The translations under genes were made by a program, and so were the position numbers. From Schistocephalus solidus (lineage: Eukaryota; Platyhelminthes; Cestoda; Diphyllobothriidea; Diphyllobothriidae): 64,000 nucleotides of DNA. This document shows, piece by piece, positions 42,746 to 52,158 of the stretch; the stretch's first letter is position 1; every line of letters begins with the position of its first letter. The stretch spans positions 1-64,000 of the forward strand of contig WEDG01000373.1 of NCBI GenBank assembly GCA_017591395.1. Reading direction: 5' to 3'. Below the pieces are notes generated by a model. The model saw nothing but the letters and a program-made list of their open reading frames with translations. It searched no databases and had not been told where the DNA came from.

Positions 42746-45700
42746 GGGGAGCGGCTCGAAGGTTCGATAAAGAAACAGCGTACCGGAAGACAGATCTGCA
42801 AATTGCCAGGAGAATCCGCTCCGCTGGAGGGAGAAACTGAGAATGACGCAACCGCGGGCGACTTTGAATTCCTGCTGCCTTGACCAGCACCAGGTGCTGC
42901 AGGCGAAAAACGCTGCTGCTGCTGCTGCTGATGATGATGATGACGATGATCCCCTACTGGCGATATCACCAAAACTGGCGCCGATTGGTCAGCACCAGTG
43001 GTCATGACAGTCGTCAGTTTCCCCGTCACCTCCTCATCCAACGCCGTCTCTCTCTCGTCGGAAGGCGACTTGGTAGTCAAACCGCGGCCCACGGCTTGTG
43101 GTGACGAAGCCGGCGACGGAAACGCCCTCTGATCACCGGCAGGGCCCGGTTGTACAGGTGCGGCGTCCATAGCAGATGCGTTCTTGCCCGAAACTACGAG
43201 AGTGGCAGAGGAGGGACGTAAATGCTCCTCGGCGACGGAGGAGGAAAGGCGCGGCGCCTTGACAGTTGCAGTTCCCACGGAGGGAGGCTCATGCAGGACG
43301 GTTGGAGCGGGTGAGGCAATGACTGTGATGGACGAACTTGAAGAATGGGAACTGCTCAGTCGATTGTGTTTCTTTGGACAAACCGCATCAAAACTGAGCA
43401 TGCCTAAAGACAAGGAGTACTGGTGAAACTCAGTAGCCCCCCGAAAAGGTGTTAGTCAAAGCCTTATGGTCAAAGTAAAGGAGAGGAGGGGAAGCATCAA
43501 GACACAAAGGCTTTGAACATAATCACAGTCAACAGGTAAGGGCTGGTATAAACGGCAAAAAGCCTACCAACTACTCAATCCTGCGCATAAGGATGACAGG
43601 CAGGCTAAATAAGCTAAGGAAGATAAGACAACCTAAGCGAAGAGAGCACAGTAGGAATTAGGCTACGCTTAAAGAACGTAATTCTGCGTGACGGTGCCAG
43701 TTAGTGTAGTAAGGAGTTTTGACAGTGCAGGATGAATCAAATCACGGAAAACACTCCTACTTACCATGGTCACCAGCTTCAGAAAGCAGACCGATGGACT
43801 GCTGCTGTTGCTGCGGGGACTTTAGACGAACTTTTGGAGGATCAGCAGCGGATTTGGGTTTTATGCCCTCGGCAATGGCCTATACAGGAGAAAGGTGTAT
43901 GCAGGGTTAGGAATTACAAATGGGGGGGGGCACTGACTCGTCGAAAAACCGGGGGTGGAGGTAGAAAGGTTGAGGAGGAAGTGGTGAAATTTCCAAAAAT
44001 TGCAAACAGGAGAGTTCAGCCCGGACAGCGAGGGGTGGAAGGGTAGTAAGTGCCTAGGCTGGTTCATTCCTGCTGAGTTTGTTGTAACGCGGGTTGCAGT
44101 CGGCAACAAAGAGGGCTGATTGAGTAATGCTGATAATGACAAACAGAAGGCACAGAGAATGAACCAACTCTACAAGTTAACTGTTTGGCTTGGCTCCTTC
44201 GAGTCGACTATATGTGCGCACGCAACGCATGTGAAGACAAAATATAAGGGATTCAAGAACTGTCTCATCATCATGACTGACGATGGCGCCGAAGAAGGAA
44301 GATTTAGCGAGAATCTAACATGTAAGTCCTTCGCTTTTCACTACCATAAAATGCCTGCTTATTTGATTTAGGTAGGTATGTTATATTGGGGTTCAGTTCT
44401 GGCTGAGCTTAATAAAATGCTCAAAGGGTAGGTTAAGGTTAGGGACTTCGCGTTTTCCACCCGTGTACACATCCCTAATTTGTATATCCTATATTGCGCC
44501 TCTGTTTTAGTACCTCACTGGAGTAATAAAACAAACTGATGCTATAAACGCATTCCGCAGACATCGATCATTGCCCCGCTCATCGGCTCTATTGATAAAA
44601 CTACTATCAACAGCCTTCTCGGTTTATAGGAGTCCCTGTGCTCAATTTTGCTCAGTGGACTTATGTATTACAACCTTGAGGAAGAGTTTGCGTCAAACAA
44701 AAATAAAAATGACAACCAAACGATCTTAAAGGCAATATAGTGGAAATAAGCCATGCAGAATGCTGCAAAACTTCTCAATCTCATCGCCCAGGATGCCCAC
44801 TACGTTATCAGCCGAGGATGAACCAACTCTACACGATAACGGTCGGACTTGGCTTTTCGAGTCGACTACATCCGCGCATGACACGGTCGTGAAGACAAAA
44901 TGTCAGAGGTACGATAATCACCTCAATATCGTGACTGGTGATGGCTCCGAGAAGGGAAGATGTTGTGTTCAACAACAGCAACACGACCACGACCACCACC
45001 ACCAACAACGAAGATGACAACAACAACAATAACCAAATGACCTTAGAGGCAATACAGTTCACTTTTAATGGAGAATACCATGCAGACAAGATCAGATCGC
45101 GGCCCACCTTCTCAATCTCAGCGCCCAGGGTGCCCACTACGTTACCAGCTGACGAGGCGGCAGCGGTGAGGTGGGGTTCTGGCGGGCGGAAGACCGTGTC
45201 CACCCCATTAGAAGTGTCGCTGCCCAGCACCAGGACCGAGGAATGGTGAGGGGAGAGGCGTGAGCTGCCAACGACATGGCGCGATGCTGCGGCGGCCGAG
45301 AGGAGGCGGGGGTCACCAGGGTGCCCCACGTTGGTGCCCCCAACGTTGGCGTTCGGAGGTCCGTGGCGGGCCTGACTATGTGCGGCATGTGCACCATCCT
45401 CTGCCGTGAATTCCACCGACTATAAATTGTACGGTGGGCAGAAAAATTTGAACAATAAGTAGGCACCCTTTACAAACTGGTGGCGGTGGCGATGAACTTT
45501 TCCTAAGAAAAAAATATACGCTCGCAGCAGTTAGTGTCAGAGAAGCGAATGAAGGCAGTACTTCTCAAAATGAAAATCAAACCATGGTGAGACACAGGTC
45601 ATATGCATATAAACCCGACCAGGTGGATCATCGAACATGAGGAGGGACTGTACATGAAATGGGTTATTCGAAGGGCAACTTGCGAAGCACTGGCCTCACA

Positions 45701-47310
45701 GCAAGACTGGGCGAAGGCCGAAAGGGAATGGTGGTCAATCATTGCAAACTAAAACTATAATCAAACCTGAAAAGTGACAGAAGGGGGAGCGGACTTACTC
45801 CTCTCGAGGGATTGCAGATCAGGGACTGCATAAAGCTGGAGGCAGAGAGAACATCACCAGGACAATCGGGACCCACATAGGAGTCGTGCGATCGCTGCTG
45901 ACCACCACCTCCTGATGAGGCAAGTTGTCGTGGGGGTTGAGGATCTGACGCAACAGCAGCAGATGTGGTTGCACTGAAGGAAGTTTTCCTGCAACCGTGG
46001 TGATGTACAGTCGGCGTTGGCTGCGTTGAACGGTCAGAGTCTCGAGACGCCAGGCCTAAATTGGCATAGCAGCCTAGGTCAGGGGAGTGAAGGGTTCGAG
46101 TCATTTCATTAACTGGTTCGTGACGCCTAGGAAAGATACCTTCGGTGTTACGAGAGGCAGTGGTTGGAGGAGCCTGTGCTTGGCTCGCCGACGCAGCCGC
46201 GGCCATGGAGTTGTACGTTGCCTGAAAATACGAAATCATTGAAATGACATAAAACACTACTAAAAACAGGTTCAAGTAGGCGTTTTTATGAAGCTGAACG
46301 TACAAGTATTTCTGAGGCCTGAAAACGGTCAGCCAGATCCGTGAGGGATAGTGCGTCGGCGTAGGATGAGTAGAGGGGACCCGGAGCGTAGGGCAGACCT
46401 CCAAAAGCGCCTGTACGTTGGCGAATGCTTCGAACAGCGGCCAGCATTTGGGAGGCCTCACTACTTGTTCGTGTTCGCATGGAGTCAGAGCGGTCACGGG
46501 ATGTGTAACGTTCAACCTCGTCCTGGTAGGTGCGATTTGCCTGGTCAACAAAGTTGGCAATATTGGCAGCAAGTGCTGCATTAGCCTCGTCAGAGCGTTC
46601 GGTTCGGGCGAGAGCATCGGCCAGTTCGTAGGAAGAAGCACCATGACTACTCTGCCGCGATCCGCGGCCTTCGTTCTGCAGGTACGTAGGAAAAGACAAG
46701 AGGAAAAATAGTGTGAAGAGGAGACACCACGACAGGAGGTTTGATATTTGCACTACCACAGTGTAAAGTGAAGAAAACCTTTATATATTAGTGAAATATT
46801 AAGTGACAGAGACCAAAGAGCAATATCACGCATTACTTTATACCACAAGGACCAATCTCTAAACGGTGCACGGAGCATCTTCATTTGCAGATTAAGTGAA
46901 GAAGGAGAATAAAGAAGGTGAACATACCTTAGGAGAACAAGGCGAGACGGGACAGTAGATGGGACGAATTGAGTTTTCAGCATGAGGCGAAGAGGCAGAG
47001 AACTGCTGACCGGCGGAAGGTGCTCTTGAGCATGTCACTGGACTTTGACGACCCACACTCTGCTGCGTGCCTGCAAAGGACAAGAGACTGGAGAGGGAAC
47101 ACCATAGCAACTGAGAGACAACAACAACAAAAATCACAAGGAATAGTCGACAAAACTACGTTTGGCTATTCAAAATGAGGCAGGGTGTGGAGGAAAAATC
47201 TGCGCTCGAAGGTGGACCCCGACACAATGAGGAGCCGGAATGGTTTCCAATGAAACACAGACTACCCCGTCACCTATATTATAAGTTGACCACGTTGGTT
47301 GCGCTTCAAA
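42030..47310 (-). CDS. Host gene: Ser/Pro/Ala/Gln-rich protein, eight exons in phase, function unknown
   Basis: The minus-strand exons are 47,310-47,274, 47,070-46,928, 46,675-46,304, 46,221-45,799, 45,419-45,108, 43,879-43,765, 43,403-42,784 and 42,191-42,030. They add to 2,184 nt, exactly 728 codons with the TAG stop at 42,032-42,030. Each internal boundary has AG/GT, and the phases match across all seven joints (1,0,0,0,0,1,0). The product is rich in Ser, Pro, Ala, Gln and His, with one helical, charged segment in the third exon. I recognised no domain, signal peptide or membrane segment. The first listed exon is not the start: upstream exons are needed and two candidates are listed. A nuclear or cytoplasmic low-complexity adaptor is only a guess. 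Confidence 0.75.
42691..42743 (-). repeat. (GA)n microsatellite in intron E-F
   Basis: A GA run with GGGA interruptions lies about 40 bp downstream of the exon E donor. It does not overlap the exon. Confidence 0.85.
42784..43403 (-). CDS. Host gene exon 'E' (620 nt)
   Basis: Acceptor CCTTGTCTTTAG|GC, donor CTTCCG|GTACGC, phase 1 in and phase 0 out. It begins 'GMLSFDAVCPKKHNRLSSS' and has a Ser run, 'TVLHEPPSVGTATVKAPRL' and a His-then-Gln tract encoded by a CAT/CAG repeat near 42,910-42,940. It is the largest exon and strongly low-complexity. Confidence 0.75.
43765..43879 (-). CDS. Host gene exon 'D2' (115 nt)
   Basis: Acceptor TCCTGTATAG|GCC, donor GACCATG|GTAAGTAGG, phase 0 in and phase 1 out. 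It includes 'AIAEGIKPKSAADPPKVRL' and a run of five Gln. The phase-1 end fits only the CTTTAG acceptor of the next exon, which supports both calls. Confidence 0.7.
44150..45150 (-). repeat. Diverged tandem duplication around exon D
   Basis: 44,158-44,300 matches 44,818-44,962 ('GAACCAACTCTACA', 'TCGAGTCGACTA', 'GTGAAGACAAAAT'). 44,695-44,755 matches 45,030-45,095 ('CTTAAAGGCAATA' versus 'CTTAGAGGCAATA'). 44,775-44,815 matches the exon D end. The copy nearer 44.2-44.8 kb carries an additional stretch of about 330 bp. Confidence 0.65.
45108..45419 (-). CDS. Host gene exon 'D' (312 nt)
   Basis: Acceptor AATTTATAG|TCG, donor GAGAAG|GTGGGC, phase 0 at both ends. It contains 'SVEFTAEDGAHAAHSQARH' and ends 'GNVVGTLGAEIEK'. 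The last 40 bp are duplicated at 44,775-44,815 with the donor destroyed. Confidence 0.68.
45799..46221 (-). CDS. Host gene exon 'C' (423 nt)
   Basis: Acceptor TATTTTCAG|GCA, donor AGAGGA|GTAAGT, phase 0 at both ends. It begins 'ATYNSMAAAASASQAQAPP' and includes 'GIFPRRHEPVNEMTRTLHS' and a Gly-Gly-Gly-Gly patch. It is low-complexity with no domain recognised. Confidence 0.75.
46304..46675 (-). CDS. Host gene exon 'B' (372 nt)
   Basis: Acceptor TACCTGCAG|AAC, donor ATACTT|GTACGTTC, phase 0 at both ends. This is the least repetitive exon, with an Ala/Glu/Arg-rich helical stretch ('ELADALARTERSDEANAAL', 'NFVDQANRTYQDEVERYTSR') followed by an SR-like patch and 'PYAPGPLYSSYADALSLTD'. A short coiled coil is possible. 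Confidence 0.75.
46928..47070 (-). CDS. Host gene exon 'A' (143 nt)
   Basis: Acceptor CCTTTGCAG|GC, donor CCTAAG|GTATGTTC, phase 1 in and phase 0 out. The text starts 'GTQQSVGRQSPVTCSRAPS' and is Ser/Pro-rich. It lies just outside the part of the palindrome visible in this window. Confidence 0.7.
47274..47310 (-). CDS. Host gene exon 'Z' (37 nt)
   Basis: The acceptor is a long (CT)n tract then CCCCAG. The exon reads FEAQPTWSTYNI plus one base and the donor is ATAG|GTGACG. It ends in phase 1, matching the next exon. The mirror copy at 63,769-63,805 keeps both splice sites and differs by one synonymous base (AAT/AAC). Confidence 0.6.
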
Positions 47311-47315
47311 CTGGG

Positions 47316-47317
<2 letters not shown>

Positions 47318-47374
<57 letters not shown>

Positions 47375-47375
47375 G
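47318..47375 (-). repeat. (GA)n microsatellite abutting a 3' splice site (left arm)
   Basis: On the gene strand this is a (CT)n tract directly upstream of the exon Z acceptor CCCCAG. The mirror tract at 63,679-63,765 is about 30 bp longer. Confidence 0.85.
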
Positions 47376-47929
47376 ATGCGGGGGTCAGAAACACGACGGA
47401 AAACGTTCAAGTTAATGAGTGTGCATACGCGTAACAGCTCCAGCTAGCATAATTCACAATACTTCAAATTAAGACCCCGGTCGCGCACCCTGAGTCTGTC
47501 GGTGTAAGTGGCTCCACACAGCGTAGGGTAAAATGGACGAAGTTCCGCGATGCGGCAGCATCACGCCATGGAAAAACCACTCTTGTGCCCGCCCCATCTG
47601 CTCGAAGTCAAATGCACTCTATCTACTTTCAGCAATGGCATAGCGTACAGAAACAACTAAATCTGCCATCTTACATGTAAGTTGGGCATTGCAGTCATTG
47701 GACACGGAGCTACTGTCCGGCAGTTTGACCGTCGCGAACTACGGCATCCGCCGCGAGCTTAACGGAGTGCGTGCAGGACGAGGTGACTTACGCAACATCC
47801 AACACACTCTTCTTCTCAATCACCCACCTGTCTAGACGACGGGAACCAGAAGCTGGTGCGGTGGCTGGCGAAGCTAAACAGCCGTCCTTCGCACCACATG
47901 ATCTGGTCCCCTACACAACGAACCTGGTT

Positions 47930-48300
47930 ATTTTTACAGAAACAAGGGGGCAGCGCGAATCCAATCAGAGTAGGAGTGCTAATAGGGAGCCATTGCAGCC
48001 TCACTCTCAGAGTCCTAAGAGGACCGAATTATCCAGTCGATTGGCAGCCCTCCAAGCCAGGACTTCCAGCACGTCATGACAGATTTAAGTGGATCACATT
48101 TATATGGTGAGGAGTGCGATGAAGTGCAGTGGGATGGATTCCCTAGAGTCGACCTCTCTCTCTCTATCCTTTTCCACACACCAGTCCCTACGATCTAAGT
48201 CGGTCAGCCATCTGATGGCGGGATAGGGCGCAGGTGACTGGCGTGGCGTGAGACTGCGACTAGGTTAGTCACCACACCCTCACTATGTGAAATTTTCTAT
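47930..48300 (-). repeat. Diverged LINE 3'UTR-related fragment (left arm)
   Basis: The minus-strand order of blocks matches the LINE 3'UTR: 'GGGAGCCATTGCAGCCTCAC', 'AATTATCCAGTCGATTGGCAG', 'CCCTCCAAGCCAGGACTTC', 'CATGACAGATTTAAGTGGAT', a GTCGACCTCTCTCTC block and 'GGGATAGGGCGCAGGTGACTG'. It is an older subfamily than copies 1-7. The mirror is at 62,780-63,130. Confidence 0.6.
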
Positions 48301-48825
48301 GAGATGCGCGAGCACTACACAGCCCCGGTAAGGAGTGTGGTACCAAAATCTGCCCCCCCCCATGTTGGCCCAACGCGTCTCCCGCACGATCTGTTTCAGG
48401 ACTCGTTTGCCTCAACCCAGATCACAATATGGGGAACATGATCATAGTCAACACTGATGATTAAACTACCAAGTGAGCCAGTTGTCCTCAGACATGTATT
48501 TTCGAACATGGCTGCTTTATAGTTGTCTTCAGCTCACAAAAGACAGGCTTTAGAGTCGCATCACAACAGCAGGCAGCAAGCCATTTGGTGTTCAAGGTGA
48601 AAACCATTTTTACTCCAGTCGCCATATCACTAACCACACACAGCGGGGGGGGGCTCTAAAGCAGCGCTCCTGTCCAAAAAAGAGAGATTTGCTCTCCTGA
48701 TTAAGACGAGACATTTTGTTACCACAGGACTTGCTTTCTCTCGGGGGTAGAAAAGTGAGATGTCGGTTGTCAGTCGACATTAGCTTACACGAGAGCCGTT
48801 ACAAGCAAAAATGCGAGCCCCAGGA
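48301..48825. other. Intronic/intergenic DNA with LINE-tail traces
   Basis: 'CATGTTGGCCCAACGCGTC' near 48,360-48,380 parallels 31,820-31,845 on the opposite strand. Otherwise no gene was seen. Homopolymer runs of C (48,352-48,360) and G (48,645-48,653) occur. Confidence 0.4.
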
Positions 48826-48960
48826 GGAAAACGAGAAGAAGAAGATGCAATCGCTGGGACAAGAACGCTATTCGCCTGACGTTTCGGATTCCAACTCGAA
48901 CCCATCGTCATCTGTTTAAAGTTTAAGTAGTTGGGGTATGGGTGGGTAGTGACTACAGGT
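48826..48960 (-). mobile_element. Penelope-like terminal-region scrap (left arm)
   Basis: The minus strand reads 'DDGFELESETSGE' followed by a stop, then 'RSCPSDCIFFFSF'. This is the same signature as at 4,025-4,125 and 19,870-19,930. The mirror is at 62,120-62,255. Confidence 0.5.
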
Positions 48961-49029
48961 AGGCCAGTAATAGTGAGTCCAGTTCCTCTTAGCTGTATCG
49001 ATAACAATTTTCAGGTATGGTTATTTTAC

Positions 49030-49381
49030 TGTGGAGGCATAGGAGGGGGAGTGGAAGGAAACGACGGCATACCATGATGTCGGTGTGCTTCACGACGTTG
49101 TACCAACGGCGGTGACGCAGATGAGGGCGTGGACTGGGATGAGGAGGGGTGCTTCCGATAAGTGGTCTGCAGGGCGGGGTCATTGAAACCCACTGTTGAT
49201 ACTGCGGTTGTTGAGACTAGGGGAGGACGGGAGGCCTGTTTGAGAGCCGCAGAGGAGGACGCGCCGCAAGTCGGGTAGACAACAGACCGTCTGCCGCCCC
49301 CAGGGCCACCTGATGGCAGCGGAAGAACCGAGGGATCCAGCGCACGAGAATGAATGTAAGCCGGATCGGTGTAGTCCGCTG
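49030..49381 (-). CDS. Candidate upstream exon 'Y' of the host gene (left arm)
   Basis: The open minus-strand frame has a pyrimidine-rich lead and acceptor CTCAAAG|CA (phase 1). It holds 'AADYTDPAYIHSRALDPS', 'SSSAALKQASRPPLVSTT' and 'HGMPSFPSTPPPMPPQ'. It ends at a donor CCTCCACA|GTAAAA (phase 2), or alternatively at TAA 49,028-49,026. Its Ser/Pro/Ala composition matches the downstream exons. The Y-to-Z joint is out of phase, so either another exon intervenes or the donor differs. Confidence 0.5.
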
Positions 49382-49576
49382 CTTTGAGTGGCACAAGACG
49401 GAATAAAAGCGGGATGAACACGCAAGAAAGTCGCTGTGTAAATGCTAACGCAAGTAAACAGGTTTCAAGTAGAAAACAGGGTCAAACCCTCTGGGAGGCA
49501 TGCGTGCGTGACTTGCCATATGGCCAATGGTAGTGGGGCGCTCCCAAATCGCGTTACGGGACAAAAGTACTCATTC

Positions 49577-50078
49577 CGATTGTGCCTTGAGGCTCACTCT
49601 CGAGCCTCGCCAGCAACCTCACAGCGATTAGTATTATAAGCACAATGACATTGCAACCAAAGACAGGCAGACTGAAATGTCAGTTCTGGCTCATAAACAA
49701 ACCCCATATGTTGCGCCACTCAAGGCTCAAACCAGCGACCTGTTGGTTCGAAATCTAACGCTAACTATTTTTATGTTACTCTATCTAAAATACTTGTCAC
49801 TGTACGGCTGTGGGCGGGGCTCGAGAGTGAGCCCCAAGGCACAATGGGAACGAGCGAGTCCCGTAACCGATCGGTGAGCGCATATTCCAGATCTAACCCG
49901 GCAAGACCACGAGCTCTTGGCTCAATGGCCTAGAGTGCTGGACGTCTAATCAACAGGTCGCCGGTTCAAAGTTGTTATACATTGGTTGGGAAGGGCTGGC
50001 TGATGACGGCTAATAAAATCAAAAATGACCATTCTAATCTCAGTCGCCTTTGTTGGTAATTCCATTCCATCCATGTGG
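49577..50078. mobile_element. SINE pair: minus-strand fragment then plus-strand full copy (left arm)
   Basis: 49,577-49,760 is a minus-strand copy (upstream module GAGGCTCACTCTCGAGCCTC, then body and B-box remnant). 49,803-50,078 is a plus-strand copy with 'GCGGGGCTCGAGAGTGAGCC', tRNA-like 'CTTGGCTCAATGGCCTAGAG', B-box region 'CCGGTTCAAAG' and 'GGCTGGCTGATGACGGCTAA'. The hammerhead-like GAAA half is mutated. Mirrors are at 61,010-61,505. Confidence 0.7.
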
Positions 50079-50079
50079 T

Positions 50080-50869
50080 CTACTACCCTCATAAGGCACA
50101 CAAAATTAACCCCTGTTATGACGCAAAATAATAGGGGCAGATGTGCATTTTCTCGCTAATCAGTTTTGCAACTTAAAACACATAAAAAGATGCTGGTTCG
50201 TGTCTACTGATTGGGAGCACAAGTAATTAAATAAAATCCTGCTCCCGATAGGGAAGATGTAGTTATCAGGCAAAACTTTAATTTGCAGATTCCGACGTCG
50301 GTTAAGAGTTTAGACAGACTGCATGAAGCAAAATTCCAAAGGTTTCCATTTAAGAAGGGACTAAAAGACACCACAAACACAACTAATGCTGTCTGAAAAT
50401 ACAGGCAGAAACTTAGGCGAATTGCTCTATCTGGCTACAGAAACAAACAGGCACTCGAGACCAGCAAACAATGGTTTTCTAGATGCGTAGTGATAATACC
50501 TTCCGGCGTAGTCAGTCACCAAAGCAACATATCGGTACCTTCTGAACAGAGCAGAAGCCGAAGGATGTCGAATGTTGCCCAGTAAAGAGTCCCTTGCCGC
50601 ACAGCACGATTATGTAACCGTAAACTGATATGCAAACCGTCCTAACCATGTCCTAATTGGTAAGCCATGGTTTGACCGCGTTCTTAGACGCCCGGAGGAC
50701 TATAGGACTGTTGTTGGACTTGCCGGCGGATTTATGACCCCAAGAGGACTGGTTTACAGCCCAACGACTGGGTGTAACGAATCTCGTCCATTATTAGCCG
50801 CCAGCAGTTGACATCAAAATGTCTTAGCCTCTTCATAATTACGCTCATCAAACACACCATGGTTCTCAC
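50080..50869. other. Intronic or intergenic DNA (left arm)
   Basis: No coding or repeat family was recognised. The sequence is conserved with the right arm at 60,213-61,005. Confidence 0.45.
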
Positions 50870-51007
50870 CGACACTACAAAAAAGAGCACCGGATGAACT
50901 CGAAGTTATAGTCGCGGAAATGGGTGGAAGAATGTGCATTAGCGGGGGCGAGATGGCATGCGGTGGTTTACATGTGCTATGCAAGTACTGATGCGAACCG
51001 GGAACGT
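50870..51007 (-). CDS. Candidate upstream exon 'X' of the host gene (left arm)
   Basis: Acceptor CTATACGGACAG|AC after a pyrimidine-rich lead, donor AGTGTCG|GTGAGA, phase 1 at both ends, which fits exon Y. The text includes 'VPGSHQYLHSTCKPPHAIS' and 'ITSSSSGALFCSVG'. The mirror exon (60,075-60,212) keeps length, sites and frame. Confidence 0.45.
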
Positions 51008-51009
51008 CT

Positions 51010-51685
51010 GTCCGTATAGGAAGAAGGACAGACACCATAACAGGCCCAACAACACAAGGAATCCATTGGGCGGACTGGTAACATGGGTATGGAGTTATTT
51101 TTGCTCAAAAAACTTTTAGAAAATTTCGGCACACCCGTCGGGATTGAACAGTACCTGGTTGGGAAACGGCATGAGCCTCGCTGAAGGATCTGACGAAACG
51201 GTGCCACCAACAACGCGCGCCAAACAACCAAGAAACCAAACATCTCCAAAGACCCAACCAAGATCGGGGAGAGAGTAATTTTGAGTTAGATGGAAACAGC
51301 AGCGGATATAAAGCTATATGAATGTGAAAATCGAACCAAATTGCCACGAAACGTAGTCCGGCTACACGGAATAGAAATAAATGCAGCACCAACAAGAAAC
51401 ATCCAGCATAGGTGTGTCCTGATTTCTGAGCATGTCTTAAAAACATCGCCAAATTCAGACTATAACGAGGCCCAAAACGCGTCGAATCGTAGTCCGTAAG
51501 AGCATAGTGCCAAAGGAGAAAAATCCTTTCGTCTAACAAGCTCTGCCATTCCAAATCCGATGGGGGCTTCAAGCGATGGCTCTACGTGACCTCTTTGAGA
51601 GACAGAAAGCAAACCAATGAAAAAAAACCAACGAAGATTCATCCAATTTCAGTCCTTCGGAGAGGTGCACAACTGCGTGCTGTTG
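51010..51685. other. Left-arm DNA upstream of exon X
   Basis: A 155-residue minus-strand frame (51,572-51,105) is largely shared with the mirror (59,510-59,968) because the arms are near identical. It has no splice, domain or composition support, and a small indel changes its end in the mirror. I do not call a gene. Confidence 0.4.
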
Positions 51686-51689
51686 AAGT

Positions 51690-52158
51690 CCTGGAAAGTG
51701 GTAGATGGGCACTCACCGAACGGCTACGGGACTCTCTTTTTGTCCGTTTGTGCTTTTGGGGCTCACTCCTAGAGGCCCCGCCAGCCACTGCCAGAGTGGC
51801 TAGTGATATAGAGCGGAATGATAACATTGACAAAGACTGGAATGGCCATTTCTGGCTTATTAACCGACATCAGTCAGCGAAAAACCTGGGGTTGGGTATG
51901 GCCGACTGATGATGGCTAATAAGCTAGAAATAGCTATTCCCCAATCTCCTGTCTTCGTTTAGATTGTTACTCTGCCTTTGCTACTGCACTAGCCACTGTG
52001 TGGCTGCTGGCGAAGCTGGATTGAGCCAAAAGGCCTAACAGGACACGGTGAATCGGTAACCGATCGATGAGCCTTCATCAACGACTGCAGCCAATATCTC
52101 CTGATCAAAACCCACAAGACAACCAGTTCATTGGCGCGGCGAGTTAGAGCGGGTGTAG
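51690..52158. mobile_element. Cluster of SINE pieces interrupted by a LINE (left arm)
   Basis: The cluster has a minus-strand copy (51,690-51,880), a plus-strand body piece (51,885-51,960, with GACTGATGATGGCTAATAAG, GAAA and TAGCTATT), and a plus-strand upstream module with the start of the tRNA head (51,995-52,158, 'GGCGCGGCGAGTTAGAGCGG'). The head is broken exactly where the LINE 5'UTR (GTGTAGGGGGTACTAG) begins. The mirror is at 58,935-59,400. Confidence 0.65.

Noticed and set aside
47640..47730. Extra host exon between Y and Z (GGACAG|TAGCTCC ... CTTACAT|GTAAGA, minus strand)
   Set aside because: Its start phase could fit exon Y, but it ends in phase 1, which does not fit exon Z. Without transcript data it is not supportable.
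51105..51572. 155-residue minus-strand ORF shared with 59,510-59,968
   Set aside because: It is shared only because the palindrome arms are near identical. The C-terminus changes with a small indel, and there is no domain or splice evidence.
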